DNA from: Phaeodactylum tricornutum CCAP 1055/1
Lineage: Eukaryota > Bacillariophyta > Bacillariophyceae > Surirellales > Neidiaceae
Reading direction: 5' to 3'
Assembly (NCBI RefSeq): GCF_000150955.2
Contig: NC_011700.1
Span: forward strand, 39,617-103,616
Length of the DNA stretch: 64,000 nucleotides
The notes below the pieces were generated by a model that had not been told where the DNA came from, did no database searches, and saw only the letters and a program-made list of their open reading frames with translations. The position numbers were made by a program, and so were the translations under genes. Of this stretch, positions 39,478 to 49,800 are shown piece after piece. How positions within the stretch are numbered: the first letter of the stretch is position 1; every line of letters starts with the position of its first letter.

Positions 39478-40011
39478 ATGCCGTTATCATCATTGCTACT
39501 GGCCGTTTTTTTTGTTTTTCAATCCGGTATCATCCGCTTTCTTGGCCGGGCGTTCAATGTATTTCGATCTTCATATCAACACAATGTACAGTTGAGCTCC
39601 TTTTGGGGGAGAGGAGACGTTTGCCAGCTCGGCCATGACGACGAAAATCCCAAAGTTCGGCCCGGCTATCATGTTGCCTTTTCGACGGTCGAGATTCGCT
39701 GCTACGACGTAATCGAATTTACACTCAGGAACAGCTGGAAAAAGTGGAACCGGAGGACACTCGACTGGACCTATCGTTCTCATACACCAGTAGACATAGA
39801 GATGGTGGAACGCAGGAAAGTCGCGGCTGGTCACGCGATTTTGCGGAGCAATAGTAGCACTAGAGATACGCGGAAGATGAACGTGCCGAAGCGACGAACT
39901 TCTTTGCAACAACTATATGATGCAAACAGATACTTCGATCAGTCTTTTTCCAATGCACAAGCCTCTGTCTCAAGCGAAAGCTGTTTTAGAAAACAGCAAT
40001 ATTACCAGTAA
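39478..40011 (+). CDS. Possible small protein of a diatom-type family (VxFxTVEIRxY)
   Basis: 177 aa from the ATG at 39478. The N-terminus MPLSSLLLAVFFVFQSGIIRF is hydrophobic and could be a signal anchor. The segment VAFSTVEIRCYDVIEF followed by LDWTYRSHTPVDIEMVERRK recalls the widespread diatom pattern of a V-x-F-x-x-V-E-V-R-x-Y strand, a GDNP/GPP loop and an LxW helix start, but the GDNP/GPP loop is missing here. A later TRKMNVPKRRTSLQQLY is basic. It is either a diverged member, a decayed copy or a chance frame; I lean weakly to the first. Confidence 0.4.
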   Translation: MPLSSLLLAVFFVFQSGIIRFLGRAFNVFRSSYQHNVQLSSFWGRGDVCQLGHDDENPKVRPGYHVAFSTVEIRCYDVIEFTLRNSWKKWNRRTLDWTYRSHTPVDIEMVERRKVAAGHAILRSNSSTRDTRKMNVPKRRTSLQQLYDANRYFDQSFSNAQASVSSESCFRKQQYYQ

Positions 40012-41034
40012 TAATCATAAGTAACACAACAGTTTATAAAGGGTCGTGTTTTAACTCTTTGTGTGGAGGTGAGCTGTGTAGGAAAAGTCCTTTGCTTACA
40101 GTTTACTCCTCTGTCGATTCCGCCGAAACAAGCGTTTGGACCCAAAGTTTCCTGCTCTCGATTGCGGCTTCGGTCGCATGTACAATTTCGGAGCTTTTTG
40201 TCCGATCGCATTGGTGAAAGTAGCAATGCGTCAAGGCACGACCGCGAAATTTCGACGGGGGGGGTACTGGCGTAGGCCATGGTCGAATCCACACGCAATT
40301 GACTGTGATTGCCAGTCAGAATGGCCCAGCCAAGGGCTCTCTGTCCGTCCGTAGACTGGAAGGGAGGTCTAGGGTTGAGGGTTTCGGTTCACTGGGTCAG
40401 GTCGTCCCACGTTCTGTACCCAGTTTGCGACGGATCCTCCGTGTATATCAACTGCTACTCACAGTCAAGCAAGCTAGAGTAGTACTACTGCTACTACCAC
40501 ACCAGAGATGTCACGGTCCACGACACGACACGACACACCCCGAGCCAAGGAGGCAACAAAGCCCAAACAAACAAACCCTAAGCACGGATACTGACTTTAG
40601 AGGAAAGCGAATTAATGCAACAACGGTAACAAGTCCACAACAACCATCCAATAGGATGGGCAGTAGTGCGACGGAACCTACCATCGGCGAGTATCAGTGG
40701 ACGGAGGGACACTTCTTCTCCTTACTACTCTTACTCGTCTTGCAATAAGCCCTCTCCACTAGAGTACTACTCACAGTCGCCAACCATTGTTGAGGAGTAG
40801 ACTGCCGAGCGGCAAGGGTGTGTTGGTGGAGTGTTGGTGCGATTGCGTTTCTCCGTAGGTACCGTACCGTACCCGAGAGACGGAGGTTCTACACTAGGAT
40901 AGTGTAGGACACGCGCGAGAAGAAGTAGTCTTGCTCGCGCTGTCACTCACACCAAGTCAACAGGACAACAAAGAGTGTGTTTGTGTGTGTACCACAACAA
41001 ATTTGAAATAACCTACAGCTGCACACGGCTCATC
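40012..41034. other. Intergenic with motif copies upstream of the LRR gene
   Basis: About 1 kb. It contains TCACAGTCA at 40459-40467 and TCACAGTCG at 40771-40779, 568 and 256 nt before the LRR gene start, and a CGACACGACACGACACACC stretch near 40520. Small frames are not supported. Confidence 0.5.
40459..40467 (+). promoter_or_regulatory. TCACAGTCA motif upstream of the LRR gene
   Basis: Exact 9-mer in sense orientation, 568 nt upstream of the ATG at 41035; a near copy (TCACAGTCG) sits at 40771-40779. Confidence 0.35.
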
Positions 41035-42372
41035 ATGTTGCCGACGGGTTGGTTTACCAAAACGAATCGTTTGCGTCTGTCGACTTTGGAGCATTGGCTT
41101 CCGGACGGTGGTGGCGCTGGAGCTCCGGTAGAAGGCCATCTGCACCTAACCTTGCCGGATCTCGTGACGAACGGATGGACTTGGTCGACGGTCTACAATT
41201 TCTTGGACGATGATTCCACACTCCGCGTCGTCTGGGTACAACCCCACGATGCCTTTCTGATACCCGGCGGTTTGGACGATATCTTTGGACAACAGCCGCA
41301 CTTTCACGGCTACACCCGACGAATTTCCGTCCAGGTACTGACCGTCACGGGCTTGTTCATGAATACCTACTCGGACTCGTACGAAAACTACATGACCGTT
41401 TCGGTCTACGCAAACTCGCCGGCCCAAGCCGCCTTGACCATTGGCGATCTCTTTCGGCTCATTCCGTCGAGTCGTCTGGAAGGACTCCGCCTCGTCAGTA
41501 ACCAGGGCGAAGAATTTCCTCTCGATAGTCACGTCACCCGACAATTTCTGGAAGCCAACCAGCATCTGAAAACGCTGCAGTTCCTTTACGGAACCTTCAG
41601 CGAAGAACACTGCCGCGTTATTGCCAATACCATGCGGACGACCCATTTGCATTTCCGGGAAGCCCAATTGCGCGATGATGGACGGGCCCTCATTGAATGC
41701 CTCCGGAATAATCAGGGACCAACGCGCTTGACGCTCGACGATACACAGATCTCTGAACACAACCTGGAGGCAATTGTCGATAGTATACAGGCCAATCAAC
41801 AACTGAAACGCTTGGGACTTTCGGATATGAAGTTGACGAACCAGTTGGTACAAACTCTGTCCGCCACGTTACGGAAAAATCGGTGGTTGGTCGAATTAGA
41901 TTTGACCTGGAACAGCATCAGTGACGAAAACTGGAGCGATTTGAATCTTACCATTCGCGATCATCCGACCCTGCAAGCTTTGAATCTGTACGCCACGACC
42001 AATGCGGGCGTCGGAGAAATCCCCACCTCGCGCAAAATATCGCGAACGCTCGCGATTTGGGATATGGTCCGCAAAAACGAGATCCTGCAGGAAATCAACC
42101 TATCTTCGACTGAAAACGATGAAAACCTCATGCCGAATATCCGCGGCTGCCTCGTCCTCAATCAGCATCGTCCTAAAATGGAACGGCTTTGTGCCGAAAC
42201 CGTGTACCAACGGCAAACGCTCCTGGGACGAGCCTTGGTGGCCGCCGGACGACAGGAAACATATGGGCCGGATCTACAGTTTTTGCTGGTCTCGCGGAAT
42301 GTGGAAACCATCTTGGCCGCGCCGAGGCAATCCCGCCCCTTCCCCGAGAACAAGCGTGCACGCGTGATATAG
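41035..42372 (+). CDS. Leucine-rich-repeat (RNI-like) protein
   Basis: 445 aa from the ATG at 41035. The C-terminal two-thirds has irregular ribonuclease-inhibitor-type leucine-rich repeats of about 28 residues: HLHFREAQLRDDGRALIECL, RLTLDDTQISEHNLEAIVDSIQANQQL, RLGLSDMKLTNQLVQTLSATLRKNRWL, ELDLTWNSISDENWSDLNLTI, ALNLYATTNAG. These form a horseshoe used for protein binding. The N-terminal third has no recognised domain. No signal peptide or membrane segment, so probably cytosolic or nuclear. Large families of such soluble LRR proteins are common in diatoms, mostly of unknown function. Confidence 0.85.
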   Translation: MLPTGWFTKTNRLRLSTLEHWLPDGGGAGAPVEGHLHLTLPDLVTNGWTWSTVYNFLDDDSTLRVVWVQPHDAFLIPGGLDDIFGQQPHFHGYTRRISVQVLTVTGLFMNTYSDSYENYMTVSVYANSPAQAALTIGDLFRLIPSSRLEGLRLVSNQGEEFPLDSHVTRQFLEANQHLKTLQFLYGTFSEEHCRVIANTMRTTHLHFREAQLRDDGRALIECLRNNQGPTRLTLDDTQISEHNLEAIVDSIQANQQLKRLGLSDMKLTNQLVQTLSATLRKNRWLVELDLTWNSISDENWSDLNLTIRDHPTLQALNLYATTNAGVGEIPTSRKISRTLAIWDMVRKNEILQEINLSSTENDENLMPNIRGCLVLNQHRPKMERLCAETVYQRQTLLGRALVAAGRQETYGPDLQFLLVSRNVETILAAPRQSRPFPENKRARVI

Positions 42373-43177
42373 ACTATATTCGAGTGGTTCTGGATGCACA
42401 AAAGTATCTGTTCTGGTACTCGTCACTACTCAGTTTTGGCTTTGCTTCCAAATTTTATAATAAAGTCAATGTTGTTGCAGTGACTGGATTGATGGCGATC
42501 CTTCGTTTTGTCCATAATGGTTGCCTAACCTTTCGCACAATGATGTTCGCGCATGGTATACACTACTTTACCGGTGATGCAGTGTTGGTAGACGACGATA
42601 CTGCTATATCCATCGGAAAAGGCAACGATGACCTTCGGAGAAAGCCCCCTGTCCACATTTGCGGTACCGACGTAAAATTGCTCGGCAAATACCAAAGATT
42701 TACAAGTTTGAAGGGTTTTGTCAGAGAAACACGCTACAGCAGAGAGCAGGTTTCGGGAACGCATCCACCAATGGACGGAGCGAATTTGAAATCAACAGTC
42801 TTTCGAAGATGGCGCGATATTTTGTATTTTCCCTTGATGTACACATACTTCACAGTCAGTGCGTTTTCAGTGACTAGTCTCATGTGAGAGATGAAAACGT
42901 TCTCCCTTCCGCTTCTTTTGCCCGCCTTTTTCGTTGGCGCAATCAGTGCTTTGACTTCTATGTAAAGAGTGTGCGACTGTATTTGTTGACTCGTTAGAAC
43001 CGGCGGCATGATCAATTTTGCGTTTATGGCTGAGGATTCGATCGCAGTGACCGTCAAGCAAGGCATCTGGTATATCCATGCCTCGTGAAGGACATTTGTT
43101 AATACCGGCATCCGAAGGGTCATGGCCTCTACTAGGAAGTCGCTGGATTCTGCTAGCTTTAGCAGATTGCAATACAG
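42373..43177. other. Intergenic, no supported gene
   Basis: About 800 nt between convergent genes. It has an exact TCACAGTCA at 42850-42858. Frames of up to 168 codons on either strand overlap and carry no motif. Confidence 0.45.
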
Positions 43178-43934
43178 TCATCGCAACCGGGAGTAGACGC
43201 CCTGAACCATGAGGAGCGCGGGCTTTTTCGGGTAAACTGTAATCGGCGGGGCTAGATCTCGGCAATTTGTCGGTTCTTCGAACCGTCTCTCGTCCAACGG
43301 ATTCGTGAGGGATTCTCCTGTGACTAAGTTGACGGCCGACATTACGAACGAGGACAAGACTGGGTAGGACCATATGGGATTCTTCTTCAAGTACTTCTTC
43401 GCCACATTCGTTCGAATTGTGACTATGCGTTTAGCAGCTCCATATGCCAAGTCCCGATGAAACCTTGTCATTCGACCTTTCTCCATCCTATAATCTAGCG
43501 CCTCTGAGAAACTTGAGAGTGCTCCATCCCGATCATTGTTACTGATCATTAGTATGAAACGATTAACCGACGCGCGAAATACTCGGAAGCGCTTGAACAA
43601 CTCCACGGCCTTTTCCAGCGACCTTTTGTTTTCCGCTATTGCCAATACGGCCTGTAACGATAGAAAGAAGACATCATCCAAAGGGCATCTGAGCAAATAC
43701 TGTAACGTCATGAAACTAAAGTGATTACCTACGTAAACCTACCTCTCTACGCTCCTCGGTCACATTTGAAAGTTTCACTGTTGCCCCGCTTGTACAGCAG
43801 CTGGACGTGTCGTCGCCGCCCTCCATAGCGTCGTCGCATTCGAAGAGGCTCTCGATCCAACAAGGACAAAGCGTTATTTCGTCGTGGGAGAGAGGGAAAG
43901 GATCCAAATCTTCCACATCAGGAAGGCTATCCAT
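43178..43934 (-). CDS. Unknown protein, probably two exons
   Basis: The first frame starts at the ATG at 43934 (MDSLPDVEDLDPFPLSHDE..., acidic, with CPC and a CC pair) and runs to a GAG|GTAGGT donor at 43742. A GTTACAG acceptor at 43700 would join it in phase 0 to YLLRCPLDDVFFLSLQAVLAIAENKRSLEKAVELFKRF..., ending at 43178; total 237 aa. The implied intron is only 43 nt, so either the intron is unusually short or the second frame starts by itself at the ATG at 43711. The second part is helical and basic with no known motif. Function unknown. Confidence 0.5.
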
Positions 43935-44382
43935 CTGTGCATTGTCGATCTAGCCGTGGAAGAACAAATCGGATTCTCGTCGGTGGCGGTTGCATTTTGT
44001 GGGCCGAAGGCTTGCGAATCAAAAGACATTCTCACGGAAAATAATGTGGCGCGTTAGAGCTCTATCAAAATCAGTTGAGACATAAATAGGAATATGATTT
44101 ACTTAACTGTAAAGCACAGCCGACAAGGAAAATCAGTAGTTTCATAGATTATTTCACCCTACCCAGCGGAGGTATTCTCGCAGCCGAAGGTCAACATTCT
44201 CGTACGATAAATGGGACCAGCAATCCCTCCTGTGTGCAGTTTGTCTTGCGTCTTTGTCCGATTTCTTTCATTATCGCGGCGAGGCGCGGTTTCAGTAACA
44301 AATCGGAAAACGACCGCCGAGCGATTGTCCTCTCTGGAGTTTAAAGTACTGCCCTTGCCTTGCTATCAGATGCATGTTGTGT
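43935..44382. other. Intergenic, no supported gene
   Basis: 448 nt between the start of the unknown two-exon gene and the stop of the Rieske oxygenase. A plus-strand frame of 64 codons is not supported. Nothing else recognised. Confidence 0.45.
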
Positions 44383-46012
44383 TTAATGGTTGTCATAGTG
44401 ACTGAACCCACCGTCTGAAAAGGCCTTGTCAACGGCGGACAAACGGTTCAAAAGCAGCAACGATAAGGCCGCCACAACACGAGCGGCAGTAAACTTGGCC
44501 AAGACCAAACTGATTGCCAATAACCGCAAAGTATTCGTTCGCCATTTCGCTACCCTTTTTCTAGCGGATGTACAATGTCGACAATGCTCGCCGTGCTGCG
44601 TCCATCGATTGAACAGTACACCGCGGTCCGTTAGTGGAGCCGGTAACGGACCAGGAATGTGTGCATACTGAAGAATCCATTTTCGTAGAGCGCTGACGCA
44701 GCGATCCGATTGGGCCGGCATGAAGTATGCTCTGGCATCGACGCCCCGACGTTCGCGCTCCTGTTCCTGGAAATGCAGAAAGGCCAAATCGCTGTCCAGA
44801 AATCGATTGCTGAACGTATGAACCAGCCAAGAAGGGAGCTTACGAAATATTTTTGCGACCAATCGTTCTTTCTCTTTCTTTTCAATTTGCTTAGTGCGAG
44901 GTGCACCCATGAGAATGATGCGACTCCAGCCGGGTTTGGTGGGCAGCATTATGGCCGTCAAGTTAAATACTTTGGGTGAGTTTGCCCGCTTTTTCTGTTT
45001 TTCTTTTGAGGGCGTTTCAAAGTCAGCCTTGTAGTGTATCACAAAAGGTGCCCGGAAAACAGCACCGCCTTGTCGGCGCATACTCATGGTGCGATCCTCA
45101 AACTGGAAAACAAATCCTTCCGGTGATAGGTCGGAAGGAGACGTCATATTGATAGGAATGGCGTCTTCGCGCTTACCCTGTAATCCGTGATGAGCCTAGC
45201 CAGATCATTTAGCAGGCAAACAAATATGAATCGTACATTCAGAGGAGAAGTGTATAGAGGGAAGTTTTTGATGAGAGCGAGACAGTGGTACAATAAGCAC
45301 GACCCCACGCCATCCGTGCGATACTTACAAACGGCACATGACTAGGATCTACGATGTTTTCCAACAGTGTGTCCCATCCGTAGGGCAAATCACGAGTGTA
45401 GGTGGTGCAATTTTCCGAGACGCCCTCCATAAAATGTTCAGGCGCACAGTGCGGTTGGGAGACTGTAATCAGCGGGTCCTCGTCAGCCCAGGGCCAGACA
45501 AACAAGATATTTTTCTCCACGTGCACGGGATAGGACTTGACGTGACAGCGTTCATTCTGCATGGCCTTTTGCATGGTTGAGAAGTCGGCTTGCGGAATTT
45601 CTTGACACCTTCCGTCCGCGTCGAATTCCCATCCGTGATACGAACACTCCAAACGATTCTTCTGGCGATCGACCCGTCCTTCCGAAAGTGGTGCTAAACG
45701 ATGGGGACAGGCGTCATCGAAAACCGCCCACTGGCCATCATTGGACTGATAGGTGACGTAAGATTGCCCCAGAAAACGCAACGGTGTGGGTCGATCGGGA
45801 TGGAGTTCGTAAACGGACGCCAGCGGAACCCACGTCCGGGGAAAGGGAGGGGCGTCTTCCAGTGCTTGCTGGTTGGCTGATCGCTGCTGAACGGACGACG
45901 TGGGGGTAGTGGGTGTATTTGTGGAGGAAAAAGCCGAGACAAATGCCGTTTTCAAACACAGTGTTACCAAGTAGACCATAGCGAGTCGGGAAATTGATCG
46001 TCGCAGTGCCAT
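44383..46012 (-). CDS. Rieske non-haem iron oxygenase, Pheophorbide-a-oxygenase/PTC52/TIC55 type, plastid
   Basis: 498 aa after splicing. Exon 1 is 46012-45329 and exon 2 is 45195-44383; the 133-nt phase-0 intron 45328-45196 has a GTAAGT donor and CTGGCTAG acceptor. This acceptor rather than the CAG 14 nt on restores the motif DPSHVPFAHHG. The Rieske 2Fe-2S ligands are Cys102-x-His104 and Cys123-x2-His126; the mononuclear iron ligands are His225 and His230 in H-x4-H. A C-terminal CxxC (Cys433/436) and a following hydrophobic stretch are hallmarks of the PAO/PTC52/TIC55 group. The N-terminus has a signal peptide ending VSA followed by Phe-Ser, the diatom plastid-entry pattern. Members oxidise chlorophyll-type tetrapyrroles in thylakoid or envelope membranes; the exact substrate is not decided by sequence. 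Confidence 0.92.
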
Positions 46013-46211
46013 CGTGAGGGAAACAGCTTGGAAAACAGGAAATAGAGTTTCTAGCCAAGCGAACAGGAGAAATCACGAGAGCTACCAATGGAGAGGATAA
46101 TAGTGATAGCAAACGAACGTTTCTTTGTGATGTGCGGCAGGCAGCTGTTGGCTCAATTTCTCTTTCGGACAGCTGTGGGGCGTACCAACAGTAACGACAT
46201 CGGTAGTTGAC

Positions 46212-46226
46212 TGACTGTGACTGTAA
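46212..46226 (-). promoter_or_regulatory. Double TTACAGTCACAGTCA motif upstream of the Rieske oxygenase
   Basis: Two overlapping copies of the recurring motif in sense orientation, about 200 nt before the ATG at 46012. Confidence 0.4.
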
Positions 46227-46401
46227 ATTGGATCAAAGAATCGAGTTGTAGTCCAGTCCATACAGCGCAGTCGTCTCTCATTCCAGAATTCCAATTCCAA
46301 CGGGTTGAGATTTCCACAAGGGCTAGGTTTTCTTGAAACCGAAGGGAACAGACGGCGCTGAAAATTCCTCGTCGCCAACCTCACCTATATTGCATTCGTA
46401 T

Positions 46402-46410
46402 TCACAGTCA
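46402..46410 (+). promoter_or_regulatory. TCACAGTCA motif upstream of STAND copy 2
   Basis: Exact 9-mer in sense orientation, 463 nt before the ATG at 46865. Confidence 0.35.
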
Positions 46411-46864
46411 TCTTGAGAAAGCGAAAAGGTAGCACATACTTTTGAGTATGAGTGACGTAGGCACATAAATGCATTCAAATAAATGCAAAGACCTACCAAT
46501 TCTCAATTATGGAAAAGAACACTTATAGAAAAAAGAGGTAACCCAATCCTTTCAACCGCATCGCGGCTTCTCCAGATACGATGACCGCCATGCTGTTTCA
46601 CCAAATTTGTTCCCGATAGCAACACGTGGGTGGACGTACCTATGACTTATTGAGAGTATCGCATCCATTGATTGACGAAAGCTTCTTTTCGACAACAACA
46701 TTGTCCTTCAACTATCCCTGAAACGTAATGAGAAAACGGATGACGACTGAGCACCATTGTCTGTCGTGATCCCTGATCGCCTGACCGAGAGTCTCGTTTT
46801 CCCTCGATTCGAGGGCGTCTCGGTGCGGAACTTGAAGCTTGCGAGCGCTTGCCGCGTCAAAACT

Positions 46865-49800
46865 ATGCCTGACGTCGAACAGCATCGTAGACAGTCGAGT
46901 AACGCTGAACTGTCTTGGTCTGAAATCAGCCAGCTTACGGATGAGAATTGGCAGTATATATCGGAGGATAGCCGGAGTGGAATTGTGGAAATCTCCCGGG
47001 CGGGTAATCTGACTTTCTCTTCACTCGATTTGTACGGGCGCGAAAAGGAAATATCCACTTTAAAGGAAGCGTTCGATCGTTCCCGTTCATCGCGAGAATT
47101 GCTCTTAATCTCTGGACAATCTGGAAGCGGGAAGTCCGCTTTGGCATCGTGCGTGGAGCAGCCTGTTCGTCAAGCCAAAGGCTTTTATTTGAAAGGAAAA
47201 TTCGACCTCAATCAACAAAGCCAGCCCTTTTCGGCCATCGTAAGCGCCTGCTCTCGCTTGTGTGAAGAATTGTTGCAACAGGAAGAGGGACTTTCATGTC
47301 CTGGCCGAGAACAAAATAGCGGTTCTCGAGAAGAACGATCCTCGAAGCAATGGCAGTCTGTATTTTCTTTAGACGAGATCAGAACTAGAATGCACGAAGA
47401 AATGGCAAACGAGGTTGAAGACCTTATTTTCGTAGTGCCCGGTTTAGCAGATGTGGTGGGTATCGATGTGATTCAGCCTTTGAATGATAGTACAAAGGAT
47501 GACCCACTGGAAGCAAGAAATCGGCTCAATGCTGCTTTTCGAAAGTTCATTCGGGTTCTTGGTTGTTTCGGACCGATAGCGATGTTTCTCGATGATATGC
47601 AATGGGCTGATCTCGCCAGTTTGGAGTTGATTGAATTTCTCTTCACAGACCCAGAGAAGACGGGCCTGCTTATTCTGGGATGTTATCGGGATACTGGGTT
47701 GGACGACACCAATGGTTATCAAAAGCTACTACGGAAGCTAAAGCGCAGAGACGAAACCACTATTACTGAAATAGAAGTCCGAAACCTTTCCGTTCGGTAT
47801 GTCAATGAAATATTATCTGACTTGCTTCGCACAGAAAAGGGGCGAACACTCCCTCTTGCTGAGCTAGTTCATCGAAAAACACATGGAAACGCTTTTTTTG
47901 CTATTCAGTTCATTAAATCTCTGGTTGATAGCCGGATTTTGAAACCCTCTGATAGTTCGGCATGGGCGTGGGATCTAGAACAAGCCGAAAAAAGCACGGA
48001 ACCAACTTCCAACGTGATCGACCTTATGAAGAGCAAACTGAAGAAGCTGCCGTATGACGTTTGCTTAACTCTGCAGCTCATGGCATGCCTCGGATCAACT
48101 TTCACTTTCCGAGTCTTTCATCTAATTGTCGACGAATTTTACAACAACCCCTTGCATGTGGATCCAACCAAACTAGCTGTTCAACCTCTCGATCAGAGAA
48201 AGCCAGAGGAATGTTTACAGCTCTGCGTAGAGCAGGGTTTGATTGTTGCTCATCGGCGGCATTCATATCGCTGGATTCACGACAAACTTCAAGAAGCTGC
48301 CCTCTCCCTTCTACCGAGCGATAGTCTTCCGATAGTTCAATTTCGAATTGGCAATCTTTTGCGGCAAAACCTGTCTTCCGTAGAGATAGAATCATCCGTG
48401 TTTGTTGTTGCGGCATTACTCAACGAAGGCTCAGAGGCACTTTTGACGGATGAACAGAGGATACAGATCGCTCATATTGATCTGGTTGCTGGCAAGAAAG
48501 CCATTGAATCTTCGGCATTCGTTTCCGCCAAGTACTATCTCGAAAAGGGAGTAGAGCTTCTTCCAGTAGGATCTTGGAATGAACATTACCGTTTAACTTT
48601 GAATATCTATTCGACTGCCGCTGAGGCTGAATACTGTAACGGAAACGCAGTCATGGTTGAACGATACTGTGATGAGGTCCTCAAGCAGATACACCGGCCT
48701 CTCCTTGATCGTCTTCCTGCCTATAAAGTTCTAATTGAAACCACCGGAGCGCAAGGAGATCACAAAAAAGCTGCTCACCTTACTTTAGATGTTCTGTCGC
48801 AGCTTGGATGTCCGTTTCCAAAGTATGCAGTACTGATACAAGCCTATGCTGGCCTTCAAAAAGCTAGATTATTCCAACGGAGACTTTCGACAGAGAAGGT
48901 CAATGGAATGCGGCAAATGACGGATATCAAAGATATCTGGATCATGTCTTTACTTGACAAAATGTTTGCTTTTGCTTATGTTGGACGCTTGCCGAATATT
49001 TTGTTGATGTCTATTCTCAAAAGCTTGCAATGGACACTAAAGAAGGGACTGAGCGATTTTGCACCTTCTACCTTCGCACGCGTAGGGCTAGTTTTTGCGG
49101 CATTCCTCAACGATCCCAAGACGAGCGAAATGTATGCTGAGCATTGCATGTCGCTTTTGGTCCGGACTTCGTCGCGGAAAGCAAAAGTCAAGGCGTCAAT
49201 GATTGTGCAATCGTTTGTTTTCCATTATTTGCGACCTTTAAGCTCAACTACCCGACCGCTGACACACTCTTACGAATTAGGAATGAAGATTGGTGCCATT
49301 GATGACGCCATGTGGTGCTTTTTCTTCGCTCAAGAAACAAAGGTTCACTGCGGCGTCTCACTCAATAGCATTGCCGACGAGCTAAGCGTGGCAATTAAGC
49401 AAATGCAAGACCTAAAGCAAGTTAAACAGGAGGAACTCTGCTACATACTCGAACGCGTGGTGTTGGACATGACTGGAAATGCCCGAGATGCCCATCTGCT
49501 GTCAGCCAAGTATTTGGCGCAGGATGAACTATTTGCTAGGCTACGACAAACCGAGGACACAACAATGAAAATGTATTTTTTGAGGAATCGCATGGCCGTC
49601 GCATTTCTGTTTGAGAGGTACGATCTCCTCATGGAACTACTGGAGGACACGGGCTATCAAAAATTTATAGAAAAGGCACAGCCTGGAGTTTTTGCCGTGC
49701 AGTCCATGACATTCCGAAATGCGTTAGCTTGTGTATCGGTGTTTCATCGGACTGGAGATCGCCACTATTTGAGATTGGCCAACAGACTTGCTTGGAAAGT

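Larger units (their letters stand above)
46013..46864. other. Divergent promoter region with two motif copies
   Basis: About 850 nt between the Rieske oxygenase and STAND copy 2 starts. Overlapping TGACTGTGA and TGACTGTAA copies (46212-46226) read TTACAGTCACAGTCA toward the oxygenase, and an exact TCACAGTCA (46402-46410) points toward STAND copy 2. No gene supported. Confidence 0.5.

Noticed and set aside
45121-45210. Acceptor GATTACAG 14 nt downstream in the Rieske gene
   Set aside because: Using it would delete AHHGLQ, including an iron-ligand His, and shift the frame; the CTGGCTAG site keeps both.
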